From an uncultured Candidatus Midichloriaceae bacterium (GTDB lineage: Bacteria > Pseudomonadota > Alphaproteobacteria > Rickettsiales > Midichloriaceae): a DNA stretch of 33,577 nucleotides. The stretch is from positions 1 to 33,577 of the forward strand of contig CAJQNX010000084.1 of the NCBI GenBank assembly GCA_905479795.1, written 5' to 3'. Positions 18,176-26,210 of this stretch are shown here, piece after piece (position 1 is the stretch's first letter; every line of letters starts with the position of its first letter). Below the pieces are notes generated by a model that did not search any database, was not told the DNA's origin, and saw only the letters and a list, made by a program, of their open reading frames with translations. The position numbers and the translations under genes were made by a program.

Positions 18176-19894
18176 ATGAATATATTTACCCATTTTAGAA
18201 ATATAATATTTAATGATATTGAATCTATTTATCCAAAGATTATAAAGAGCGATGACGTTAAAATTGAATTCCCAAATAATCCTGAACATGGAGATTTATC
18301 GTCAAACATATCAATGGTTATTGCTAAAAAAATCAAAGCAAATCCCAAAGAAATTGCCGAAAAAATATCAGAGATAATTAGCAAAAATGAATATGTAGAT
18401 GAAGTTACAATTGCAGGGGTAGGTTTTCTAAATATAAAAATTAAAAAAAGTTTTTGGTATTTATTTTTAAAGCAATTAATTCACAATGCACATGATTATC
18501 CTAAAATAAATATTGGTAATCATGAAAAAGTAAATATCGAATTTGTTTCTGCAAACCCCACGGGTCCACTTCATTTAGGGCATGCTAAGGGAGCTGTTTT
18601 TGGAGATGTAATTGCTAATTTACTTTTAAAATGTGGTTATAATGTTACAAAAGAGTTTTATATCAATGACGCAGGCAACCAGATTAATAACCTAACTAGA
18701 TCACTAAAAATTAGATTTAAACAGTTGCTTGGAGAAAAAATAGAATTAGAAGAAAATTGTTACCCTGGCGAATATCTCATAGAATTAGCTAAAAACTTGC
18801 TGGAAGAACTTGGCGACAATACAAGTAAACTAAATGATGAAGAATTTTTAAATGACTTTGCTGTAAAAAAAATACTAAAAATTATAAAAAATGATCTTGA
18901 TCATCTAGGAGTGTCTCACGATAACTTCATTTCTGAAAAACAACTTATTGAGCAAAATAAAGTAAATCATTGCATAGATTTTTTAAAAGAGAAAAATTTA
19001 TTATACCAAGGTACATTAGAAAAGCCAAAAGGGGAATCAAGCGATGATTGGGAACCAAAAGAACAAACTTTATTTAGATCAACAAATTATGGCGATGATA
19101 TTGACAGAGCTGTAGTTAAATCTAACGGTCAGTATACATATTTTGCATCCGACATCGCATATCACTTAGACAAAATTGAGCGAGGATACAACAATATGAT
19201 ATTATTGCTTGGGGCTGATCATATAGGCTATAAGAAAAGGCTTGTAAGTTCTGTGGATGCTTTGAGTGATGGAAAAGCTAAATTAGATGTAAAAATTTGT
19301 CAATTAGTTAAGCTTTTAAGAGACGGCAAACCAATTAAAATGTCTAAGCGCTCAGGAAATTTTATTTCTTTAGAAGAAATTTTAGATGAAATTGGCAAGG
19401 ACGCATTGAGATTCGCAATTTTATCTAAAAACTCAGATACAGCACTAGAAATAGATGTTGAAAAACTTAAGCAACAAACCAAAGACAATCCTGTATTTTA
19501 TGTACAATATGCCTCAGCTAGAGCAAATTCTATTTTGAGAAGAGCCAAAGAAATGGGTATCGAGATAGAAAATATCATAGAAGAAGAGATTGATCTATCA
19601 TTTCTTGATAGTGAATATGATTTTAATTTAATTAAGATGCTAGCACTATATCCCAAAATACTAACTTCTTGCTTAAACACTCTAGATCCTCATAAAATAA
19701 CATATTACTTATATGATCTAGCCTGTAAATTTCATCAAATATGGAGTAAAGGTACTAAAGAAGAAAATATAAAATTCATAGCTGAAGACAATGTTGAATT
19801 AACAAAAGCAAGGGTTTGCCTGGTTTATGCAGTTACATTAGTTCTTACATCGGGATTAAAAATCTTAGGCATTAAAGCAGTCAAACAAATGTAA
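18176..19894 (+). CDS. argS: Arginyl-tRNA synthetase
   Basis: A complete class I synthetase of 572 residues that charges tRNA-Arg, including the tRNA-Arg(CCT) in this window. The N-terminal Add-1 domain recognises the tRNA D-loop (NNPEHGDLSSNIS). The catalytic core carries the HIGH-type motif in SANPTGPLHLGHAKG and the KMSKS-type motif in PIKMSKRSGNF. The C-terminal DALR anticodon-binding domain starts near NPVFYVQYASARA and ends at GLKILGIKAVKQM. It is divergent from pccB with about 160 bases between the starts. A degraded insertion sequence begins 15 bases after its stop. Confidence 0.96.
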   Translation: MNIFTHFRNIIFNDIESIYPKIIKSDDVKIEFPNNPEHGDLSSNISMVIAKKIKANPKEIAEKISEIISKNEYVDEVTIAGVGFLNIKIKKSFWYLFLKQLIHNAHDYPKINIGNHEKVNIEFVSANPTGPLHLGHAKGAVFGDVIANLLLKCGYNVTKEFYINDAGNQINNLTRSLKIRFKQLLGEKIELEENCYPGEYLIELAKNLLEELGDNTSKLNDEEFLNDFAVKKILKIIKNDLDHLGVSHDNFISEKQLIEQNKVNHCIDFLKEKNLLYQGTLEKPKGESSDDWEPKEQTLFRSTNYGDDIDRAVVKSNGQYTYFASDIAYHLDKIERGYNNMILLLGADHIGYKKRLVSSVDALSDGKAKLDVKICQLVKLLRDGKPIKMSKRSGNFISLEEILDEIGKDALRFAILSKNSDTALEIDVEKLKQQTKDNPVFYVQYASARANSILRRAKEMGIEIENIIEEEIDLSFLDSEYDFNLIKMLALYPKILTSCLNTLDPHKITYYLYDLACKFHQIWSKGTKEENIKFIAEDNVELTKARVCLVYAVTLVLTSGLKILGIKAVKQM

Positions 19895-19909
19895 ACCAGC
19901 ATTATCAAT

Positions 19910-20742
19910 GGACAGTATTGTAAATAGGAAAAATAAATTAAAAAAGATCAAAAATAGATAAAGATAGGAGAATCATATTGGGAAGGAAGAATGGAGTTAA
20001 AATATAGAGGCAGCGGAATAGATTTTAAGAACTGGTATTTTTGCAGGAGAGGTGAGAATAGGATGCATGAGATGGGTTGAAGTATCCAATAAGTTATCGT
20101 AATCTGGAGGAAATGACGCAAAAATATGGAGTAGAAGTAGATTTCACAACAATATATAGATGGGTACAAAAATATGCTCCATAATTCCATAAGAGAATTC
20201 GATTATATAGCAAATGTTATGGCGGCAGCTGGAGAGTTACGAGACCTATATCAAAGTCAAAGGTAAGTGGAATATATCTATATAGAGCAATCTATAAACG
20301 CGGTAAAAGTATAGACTTCATATTGCTGCATAAACACAATATAACTTCAACTAAAAGATTTCTGAAAAAGGCCATTAAAGTCATGAGTTATGCCTTATAT
20401 AATTAATACAAACCGCCAGGCTCCTTATAAAGCAGCTATTATCGAGCTAAAACAAGAGAGTGTTATTTAGCATCAAACAGAACATTAACAAATAAAGTTT
20501 CTCAATAATGTTGTTGAATCTGATCACGACAGAATAAGATGACGGCCGCAACCCATGTTAGTGTTTAAGTCCTTTGCCTCAGCTGGCAAGTGTATAAAGG
20601 TATTGAAACAATGACACTATTTGCTAAAAATCAAATCACTTTCATCAACAAACTTTTTAATCTTCAATCGCTGAATTTTGACATCTAATACACTTCTGAT
20701 CCTAAATTTATTTTTACCCCCCCTGTCGTTTGCAACAAAGCC
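19910..20742 (+). mobile_element. Degenerate IS6-family (IS26/IS240-like) insertion sequence
   Basis: About 833 bp, the usual IS6 size. The right end is TTTGCAACAAAGCC at 20729-20742, matching the consensus IS6 terminal repeat (GGCTTTGTTGCAAA when inverted). A decayed left end, GGACAGTATTGTAAAT at 19910-19925, shares the TTG-AAA core, and both ends have AAAAATAAATT further inside. The single interior gene is a wrecked transposase. I see no convincing 8-bp target duplication (TTATCAAT left, AAATTTAT right). Confidence 0.78.
19991..20688 (+). pseudogene. IS6-family transposase, multiply frameshifted
   Basis: Pieces of an IS6 DDE transposase can be read in order across the three plus frames: SYRNLEEMTQKYGVEVDF followed by TTIYRWVQKYAP (the N-terminal helix-turn-helix, 20091-20183); WRV and KVKGKW around the first catalytic region; YLYRAIYKRGKSIDFILL and TKRFLKKAIK; NTNRQAPYKAAIIELKQES; LNNVVESDHDRIR, RPQPMLVFKSFASAG, and the terminal KGIETMTLFAKNQ. 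At least three frame changes and several stops separate them, so no active transposase can be made. The order and spacing agree with a single old copy. Confidence 0.85.
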
Positions 20743-20761
20743 AAATTTATTAAGATAGTTT

Positions 20762-21691
20762 TTATAATTCATCATGAGCAATTATATTGTCTGGTCCAAT
20801 ATCAATTTCTATAGCCTGAGATTTATGGTTGTCTGAAAAAGTACTTTGCAAATAATATTTATAATAACCATCCGGGCTTTTGTCTTTTATCTTTTCTTTA
20901 AAAGAATGATTATCTGGTTCTAATGTTGCAATTTTATTATTTGCATCTACCCCTAAATAACTATACACATCAAAAGAGACTCATGCACAATTCTCTTTAT
21001 CATTATCAACACTCCAATCAAAGGATAAAGTCATATCTTTTTGATTAAAACTCTTACTAGTTAGTTTAGTTGAATCTTTACAACTCTCTACAGGATTATT
21101 TAAAGGCATATATAGCCTTGAAATAACAGAAAAATGATCTGATGGATATTGTTTTATATGTTCGTCCTTAGAACACTGCCTTGATGCATGTATTATTATT
21201 GCTTTATTCTTTTCTGGATCTGAAAAAAAAGCATAATCTGGAATAAGAATATGATCTATTCTATTATAGTTATCCTCACGCCCTCCACTCCAATTGTGAA
21301 AAGTTGCACGATTATCATCAGGATTGAAATTATTTTCTTCTGGTTTTGGTGCAAAAATATCAACTAACCCATTGCCTACTTTACACCCCATACCTTGAAT
21401 TTCTTCAGGTTTACCAGATGATCTACAATTAGCATTAAAATCTCCCCCCTAAGCCAACAGAACTAAGCTTTGCAGATTTTATTTCTTTACTGCCTGCTGG
21501 ATCATCTCTCATACTAGCTATTCCATTTTCATAATAAAAGTACTTATTTAAACAAACAAAGGATGTATAAAATTTGAAAAATGAGAGAGCTGTAAAGTAG
21601 TTGTTAAAGCTTTAGGAGCAGAAACATCTAGATGCAACATTCCTTTTCCGCCAGTTATGTTAGTTTGAGAATAATCTTTAGTCCTTGGAAT
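20762..21691 (-). pseudogene. Endonuclease/exonuclease/phosphatase-family gene, degraded, frame ends in HDEL
   Basis: Fragments of a DNase I-like fold are in order on the minus strand: KGMLHLDVSAPKAL and LQLSHFS (about 21660-21560), YFYYENGIASMRDD, GGDFNANCRSSGKPEEI (catalytic GDFNA), NYNRIDHILIPD and YPSDHFSVISRL (the catalytic SDH). A C-terminal extension follows (MTLSFDWSVDNDKEN, then YSYLGVDANNKIATL). Lesions: a frame change near 21535-21560, one extra G in the G6 tract at 21444-21449, and an in-frame TGA at 20981-20983. The part carrying the first catalytic Glu is missing. Family members are nucleases, phosphodiesterases or sphingomyelinases; the substrate cannot be told. The last residues before the TAA are IIAHDEL. 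Confidence 0.75.
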
Positions 21692-22200
21692 ATCATTCTT
21701 TGGATATTGACCATCAATTTCAAAATTAATTTTCAATTTCTCTGTTAATTTATAAGCAAAATCAGCATTTAGAGTAAATTTACTAAAATTTTTCTTGGTA
21801 ATATCTGATTTATTTTTATCATATTCTTTTGTTCTAGCTTTTCCAGCATGATAAATAAAACGATAATTTTGCTCAGCTTTATGAGAACTTATATTTTTAA
21901 TCTTAGTACCAAAATATAATTTAACTGCATTAATATTTTGATTTTTTTCTTCTTTATATATTAATTCTTCATTTGATTTTTTCTCAAAGTGAAAATGATT
22001 TAACATTAAATAGGAAAAAAGAAACATTTCTGTATTTACTCTAACCTGAATAGGGTGCTCTATACCTAATTGAATATTTTTAATCTTCTTTCTTAATTTT
22101 ATAATTTAATTTATTATATCCAATACTAGTTACTAATTTTGTACCATAAGAATTAATTTGATATTTATTTAATAAAAATAGAATAAACAAATGGAAAATA
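21692..22200 (-). pseudogene. Outer-membrane beta-barrel-like gene fragment
   Basis: The minus-strand frame from 22027 begins FLFSYLMLNHFHFEKKS and continues with alternating polar/hydrophobic strands such as AVKLYFGTKIKNIS, NYRFIYHAGKARTKEY and FTLNADFAYKLTEKLKINF, typical of a beta-barrel or an autotransporter barrel. Upstream of 22027 the same style continues after a frame change (YGTKLVTSIGYNKLNYK near 22090-22150; IQLGIEHPIQVRV near 22030-22070). Around 21691-21700 the frame passes into the nuclease-family fragment, so the two remnants seem joined, perhaps by a deletion. No signal peptide or intact start is visible. The identity is a guess from composition and periodicity. Confidence 0.5.
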
Positions 22201-22210
22201 TGGCGTAAAT

Positions 22211-22452
22211 TATAATAGCTTCAGAAAAAATATACTTGTAGGATAAATAACAACCTTGAGAAGTAGTAATATTGCTATAGTCTTAAAATTATTAAAGCAA
22301 ATAAAGTTTAAAATCAAATCAGTTGCAAAAAAACAACATACATCAAAAAAAGGGCCTTAAGATGCTTAAAACAATTCATGCAGCCAGAAAAGCACAAAAA
22401 TTAGCAAATTAACTATTTTCTCAATAAAGTTTTATAAAGTTTCAAACATTAC
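22211..22452. other. Non-coding stretch upstream of the Sel1 locus
   Basis: No gene of convincing length. A 17-codon frame at 22362-22412 (MLKTIHAARKAQKLAN) is open and Lys/Ala rich, possibly the tail of a lost transposase, but too short to assign. Confidence 0.4.
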
Positions 22453-22481
22453 TTGACAAACAAAACAACCTTATGTATTAT
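22453..22481 (+). promoter_or_regulatory. Strong sigma70-type promoter of the Sel1 locus
   Basis: A perfect -35 box TTGACA (22453-22458) and a near-perfect -10 box TATTAT (22476-22481) are separated by exactly 17 bases. Transcription would start near 22488, giving a short leader of about 25 bases before the ATG at 22515. It is the best promoter match I noticed in the window. Confidence 0.8.
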
Positions 22482-22514
22482 ACGCTTCATTAATTAAATG
22501 TGTATGAAAATAAC

Positions 22515-23471
22515 ATGGAAAATAATCAATTTAATACAAATAATGCCCAGTGCGATTCATCTATAGATGCTTCATGTGGCTCAGATCAGTCTGAAAAATT
22601 TGACAAAAAAACTGGTGCTGGTATGAAGCAAGCACAAGCTACACAGGAACATATAACAGGTTATGTAAAGAGTCTTATTGTGAACTCTATTGCTCCATAT
22701 GTTAAGGTGTCTGAGGTAGATCTTGGAAATCACATGCAGGTTTTTTATGCCGCTTCTCAAGGTATTAATGATAAGCAGTTAATCTCCGCTGCAAAGATGG
22801 CATACGATACTATTGGCAAAAAACTTACAGCATCAATAAAAACTCATATGAATTATATTGAAACTTCTTTTGCAAATAAAAACTGTTACTACGTCGATAA
22901 AGATGCCGAAAGCAAATGCCTGGGTGATTTAAAGTTTAACAACCCTAGTATCTTTTTAAAAGCTTTGTAAGAAAGTCATTCTGATACGGCAAGAATGATT
23001 TCACCTGCGGATAAAACTTTAGCATATAAATTTTTTATGATTAGAGCAGTAATTGGAGACTATGCACGCAAACTAGAACCAGATTGGGTTGTTACTTTTA
23101 AAGAAGATAGTAGTAAATCATATACCGCACATGATGTATTAGATAGCTTTGAGTATATAAGCCCAAAGTCCGAAAAAATGACAGGACACAATGGAGTAAA
23201 AGTGAATCAAGCATCGGCTAAGATACTAACGAAAGATAAACTTGAAGTTGACAAGATAGTACATAATGTTTTTGATGAATTTATAGCTGATTGTAATAAG
23301 TTAAAAATAACAACATCATTGCATCATCAAGTGACAGTATGTCAAAATGTAAACGAGGTTGGCGATCCAGATTATTTCTTAGAATTATTAACTTGTCTTG
23401 AAATATTTAATCTTGCTACAACCGCAGGCTTTTGCAAAGAGTTGGAATACGAAGAAGATTTTAGTTTTTAA
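22515..23471 (+). pseudogene. Unknown protein gene interrupted by one in-frame TAA
   Basis: Two frames, 22515-22970 and 22995-23471, are in the same phase and separated only by TAA at 22968-22970. Read through, they give one protein of about 318 residues: an Asn/Ser-rich N terminus (MENNQFNTNNAQCDSSIDAS), a helical middle (GMKQAQATQEHITGYVKSL; QLISAAKMAYDTIGKKL), then LKAL-stop-ESHSDTARMI and FFMIRAVIGDYARKL to ELEYEEDFSF. One base (TTA to TAA) would explain the stop. The second Met (22995) has no ribosome-binding site. There is no signal peptide or membrane segment and no recognised family. A good promoter drives it, and it is followed 24 bases later by the Sel1 gene, so it was probably the first gene of that operon. 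Two separate small proteins remain possible. Confidence 0.7.
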
Positions 23472-23480
23472 AAAAAGGTT

Positions 23481-23489
23481 GAGGGAGGA
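23481..23489 (+). promoter_or_regulatory. Strong Shine-Dalgarno site of the Sel1-repeat gene
   Basis: GAGGGAGGA lies six bases before the ATG at 23496. It is much richer than other start regions in this AT-rich window, so the gene is expected to be translated well and independently of the interrupted gene before it. Confidence 0.75.
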
Positions 23490-23495
23490 TTATTC

Positions 23496-25256
23496 ATGGC
23501 GAACAAAAATGCACTTACCACAGTAGATAACAACAAAGTTAAATTATTACAAAAGGGAGCAGACAATGGCTACTCCCTCTCTCAATATAGATTAGCTGAA
23601 TTGCTCATAGATGGTAAAGAAATTAAACAAGATTATGATGAGGCAATTAAATTGCTGATAAAAGCTTCAGATGGTGGCTTAGCAGAAGCGCAGTATCTTT
23701 TTGGAATGTTGAATTACAAGGGAGAAATAGTAAAGCAAGACTTTGATAAGGCATTTAAAATGTTTAGTGACGCAGCTGAGCAGGCAAATCCTGGTAGCCA
23801 ATATATGTTAGGGGTACTTTATAAAAATGGACTTGGTGCAAAACATGATTATACAATGGCTGCAAATTGGTTTAAAAAAGCAGCAAACAATGGATATTCA
23901 GAGGCATTATACACATTAGGGGAAATGCATTTAATTGGTGAAGGAGTAGATTTAGATTTCAAGCAATCTGAGGATTACTTAGTAAAATCAGCAAGACTTC
24001 AAAACGAAAAAGCTGATTATCTATTGGGTAAATTTTATTATGATGGCAAACTTGTTGCTAAAAATTATAAAATTGCACACAAGCATTTTAAAGCATCTGC
24101 AAAAAAGGATTTTCCTGATGCAATATATATGCTTGGAAAAATGCACTTAGATGGCAATGGTGTAACTGAAAATTATGAAAAAGCCATAAAATTACTAACT
24201 AATGCTGCTGAACTCGGTTCTAAAGATGCTAAATATGTATTGGGTAAGTTGTTTTTAGAAAAAGATAATTTAGAAGAAGGAGTGAAATTATTAAAAGAAG
24301 CAGCTATAAGTAATCATAGTGATGCGCAATACGAGCTAAGTAAATTATTTTTTAGTGGTACAAAAAAAGTGTCTAAGGACGCTAAAGAAGGTATGAAATG
24401 GCTATCTGAATCAGCAAACAATAACCATTTGTTAGCACAATTAAAATTTGGTAATAAAATACTTACTGACTGTAAAAAAGAATCAAATGAAGGTATTTTT
24501 GAAAAATTATTAATATCTTTGGGTTTTTATGAAGAAAAAACATTGTGTGAAGTAGGTGTTAATTGGATTAATAAAGCAGCCGATAGTCAACATGTTTATT
24601 CTCAAATCAGACTAGCTAAGATATATTTAGAAGGTGAGTTTGTTGAAAAAAACAAAGTCAAAGCAATAGAATACTTAACAAAAGCGACGGAACAAAATTC
24701 AGCTACAGCATATCATTTACTTGGAAAAATTCTTTTAGATGGAGATAATATAAGTAAAAATGATGCTAATAACGCATTAGATAAGCTTGAAAAAGCTTCT
24801 AAAAAAGGTAATTTGGATTCATCATATATTTTAGGGAATTTATATTTAGAAGGTAGATATGTTGGTGAAAAAAATACTATGATGGGATTAAAATATCTCA
24901 CAGATGCTGCTAATAATGATCATGCTAACTCTCAATATGCTCTCGCTAAGGTGTATTATGAAGGTAAACACATGAAACAAAATTGCGAGAAGGCCGTTGC
25001 TCAATTTGAAAAATCACTTGAAAATAAAGATGATACGTCTAATAAATTGATATTTAATGATGCTGAGGAGTTGATAGGCGATATTTATCATAGTGGTTGT
25101 ATAGGCATAAAAAAGGATGTTGGAGAAGCAATTAGTTGGTATAAAAAAGCTGATGCTAGAAGCAATCCGTCGGCACAATACAAATTATACGAAATTATGG
25201 AGGAATTAGAAAATACTAATTCTCAAGAGTCTGAAAATGGACATGGTGAACTTTAA
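23496..25256 (+). CDS. Sel1-like repeat protein, about 14 repeats
   Basis: The 586-residue product is almost entirely Sel1-like (TPR-related) repeats of about 36 residues, with the recurring pattern A-x-x-x-LG-x-x-Y-x-x-G-x-x-V-x-x-(D/N)-x-x-x-A-x-x-x-(F/L)-x-x-A-A. Clear examples are AQYLFGMLNYKGEIV, SQYMLGVLYKNGLGAKHDY, ALYTLGEMHLIGEGV, AIYMLGKMHLDGNGV, SQIRLAKIYLEGEFV and SQYALAKVYYEGKHM. I count about 14 units, one shortened (DAKYVLGKLFLEKDN) and one carrying a 30-residue insert near 325-355. There is no signal peptide or transmembrane segment. Such superhelical scaffolds bind other proteins; in Legionella, Sel1 proteins (LpnE, EnhC) act in host entry. A host-interaction or adaptor role is inferred only from this precedent and the neighbouring surface protein. 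Confidence 0.88.
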   Translation: MANKNALTTVDNNKVKLLQKGADNGYSLSQYRLAELLIDGKEIKQDYDEAIKLLIKASDGGLAEAQYLFGMLNYKGEIVKQDFDKAFKMFSDAAEQANPGSQYMLGVLYKNGLGAKHDYTMAANWFKKAANNGYSEALYTLGEMHLIGEGVDLDFKQSEDYLVKSARLQNEKADYLLGKFYYDGKLVAKNYKIAHKHFKASAKKDFPDAIYMLGKMHLDGNGVTENYEKAIKLLTNAAELGSKDAKYVLGKLFLEKDNLEEGVKLLKEAAISNHSDAQYELSKLFFSGTKKVSKDAKEGMKWLSESANNNHLLAQLKFGNKILTDCKKESNEGIFEKLLISLGFYEEKTLCEVGVNWINKAADSQHVYSQIRLAKIYLEGEFVEKNKVKAIEYLTKATEQNSATAYHLLGKILLDGDNISKNDANNALDKLEKASKKGNLDSSYILGNLYLEGRYVGEKNTMMGLKYLTDAANNDHANSQYALAKVYYEGKHMKQNCEKAVAQFEKSLENKDDTSNKLIFNDAEELIGDIYHSGCIGIKKDVGEAISWYKKADARSNPSAQYKLYEIMEELENTNSQESENGHGEL

Positions 25257-25321
25257 AATTTACAAATATCTCTGATATTTCGGTAATTATTATTTAACAA
25301 AATTATATAGAGGTAGGTGCT

Positions 25322-26134
25322 TTGTTTATTAGAATTTTTGTGTTAATCATAGTTTTTTTCTTTATAAATAAAGCCTACTCAAATGGTGTATATCTAAAAG
25401 TAGAATTACCTATATATAAAAAATATAGCGACTTAAACAAGACTAAACATGAACAGTATAAAAAATATGCTAAAAGCATAACTGACACTTACGGGTTAGG
25501 CTTAGGTTATAATTTTTCAAATTATATTGAGACCGAACTTATTTTTGATCAAATGAAATATCTATTTTACGGTTCTAGGAATGAGATAGGCAGAGTAAAT
25601 GATGATGTGAAAAAAGCAACAGCTAAAATAAAAAAAGGTACTTATCTTGCTTTTGCAAAAAAATCAGAGCATAGAGGAGTTACCACTGGGCAATGCAGTG
25701 ATATTCCTCAAACTTTTACCACTCCAGATGAATTTTGTGATCATATGCCTTCTAATAAAACTATTATTAATAAATATCATGATATTGTGATTCAAATGAA
25801 GCTGCAGGCTTTAATTGCATCGGTAAAATTCAAAGCTCATAATGAAGGCAGAGTGATACCTTTTTTATCACTTGGTGCAGGTGTATCTCATATGAAAATC
25901 AATCAAACAGCAAGCAAATTAGATGAGTCTGGAATGAATGATGTGCCCACATTAAAAAACAAAACTTCTTTTGCATATAGAGTTGGAGTTGGAACAAAAA
26001 TCAAGATATCCTCAAAAGTTGCATTAGAACTTAGTGCTAGATATTTTAACTATGGCAAATATAAATTATCAAATGATGTTTCCAAAAAAATAACAGGACA
26101 CGACTTCTCTGCTGGCATTATATTAGGATTTTAG
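25322..26134 (+). CDS. Outer membrane beta-barrel protein (opacity/porin-like)
   Basis: The 270-residue product starts with TTG, supported by the ribosome-binding site AGAGGTAGG at 25309-25317. A signal peptide (FIRIFVLIIVFFFINKAYS) precedes the mature start NGVYLKVELP. The body has amphipathic strands (TYGLGLGYNFSNYIETEL; VIPFLSLGAGVSHMKI; FAYRVGVGTKIKI; VALELSARYFNYGKYKL) and ends HDFSAGIILGF. The terminal Phe is the usual recognition signal for the BAM complex. It resembles the small surface-antigen barrels of Rickettsiales (about eight strands). An insert with Cys residues and HMPSNKTI near 125-145 would form an exposed loop. The gene is 65 bases downstream of the Sel1 gene and probably in the same operon. 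Confidence 0.8.
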   Translation: MFIRIFVLIIVFFFINKAYSNGVYLKVELPIYKKYSDLNKTKHEQYKKYAKSITDTYGLGLGYNFSNYIETELIFDQMKYLFYGSRNEIGRVNDDVKKATAKIKKGTYLAFAKKSEHRGVTTGQCSDIPQTFTTPDEFCDHMPSNKTIINKYHDIVIQMKLQALIASVKFKAHNEGRVIPFLSLGAGVSHMKINQTASKLDESGMNDVPTLKNKTSFAYRVGVGTKIKISSKVALELSARYFNYGKYKLSNDVSKKITGHDFSAGIILGF

Positions 26135-26210
26135 AAAGCATAAAACTGCAACCCTTTTCAGTTATCAACTTCATTAACACCATTCTCACCTCTCTTATAC
26201 TTCTTTACAG

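Noticed and set aside
11648..21000. TGA read as tryptophan, suggested by in-frame TGA at 12227 and 20981
   Set aside because: The RND transporter, ubiH-type, pdxS and radC genes end in TGA at the expected place, and TGG is used for Trp. The in-frame TGAs lie in genes with other lesions.
23496..25256. CRISPR-like or DNA tandem repeat in the Sel1 region
   Set aside because: The periodicity is at protein level (about 36 residues); the DNA units are divergent and there are no spacers.
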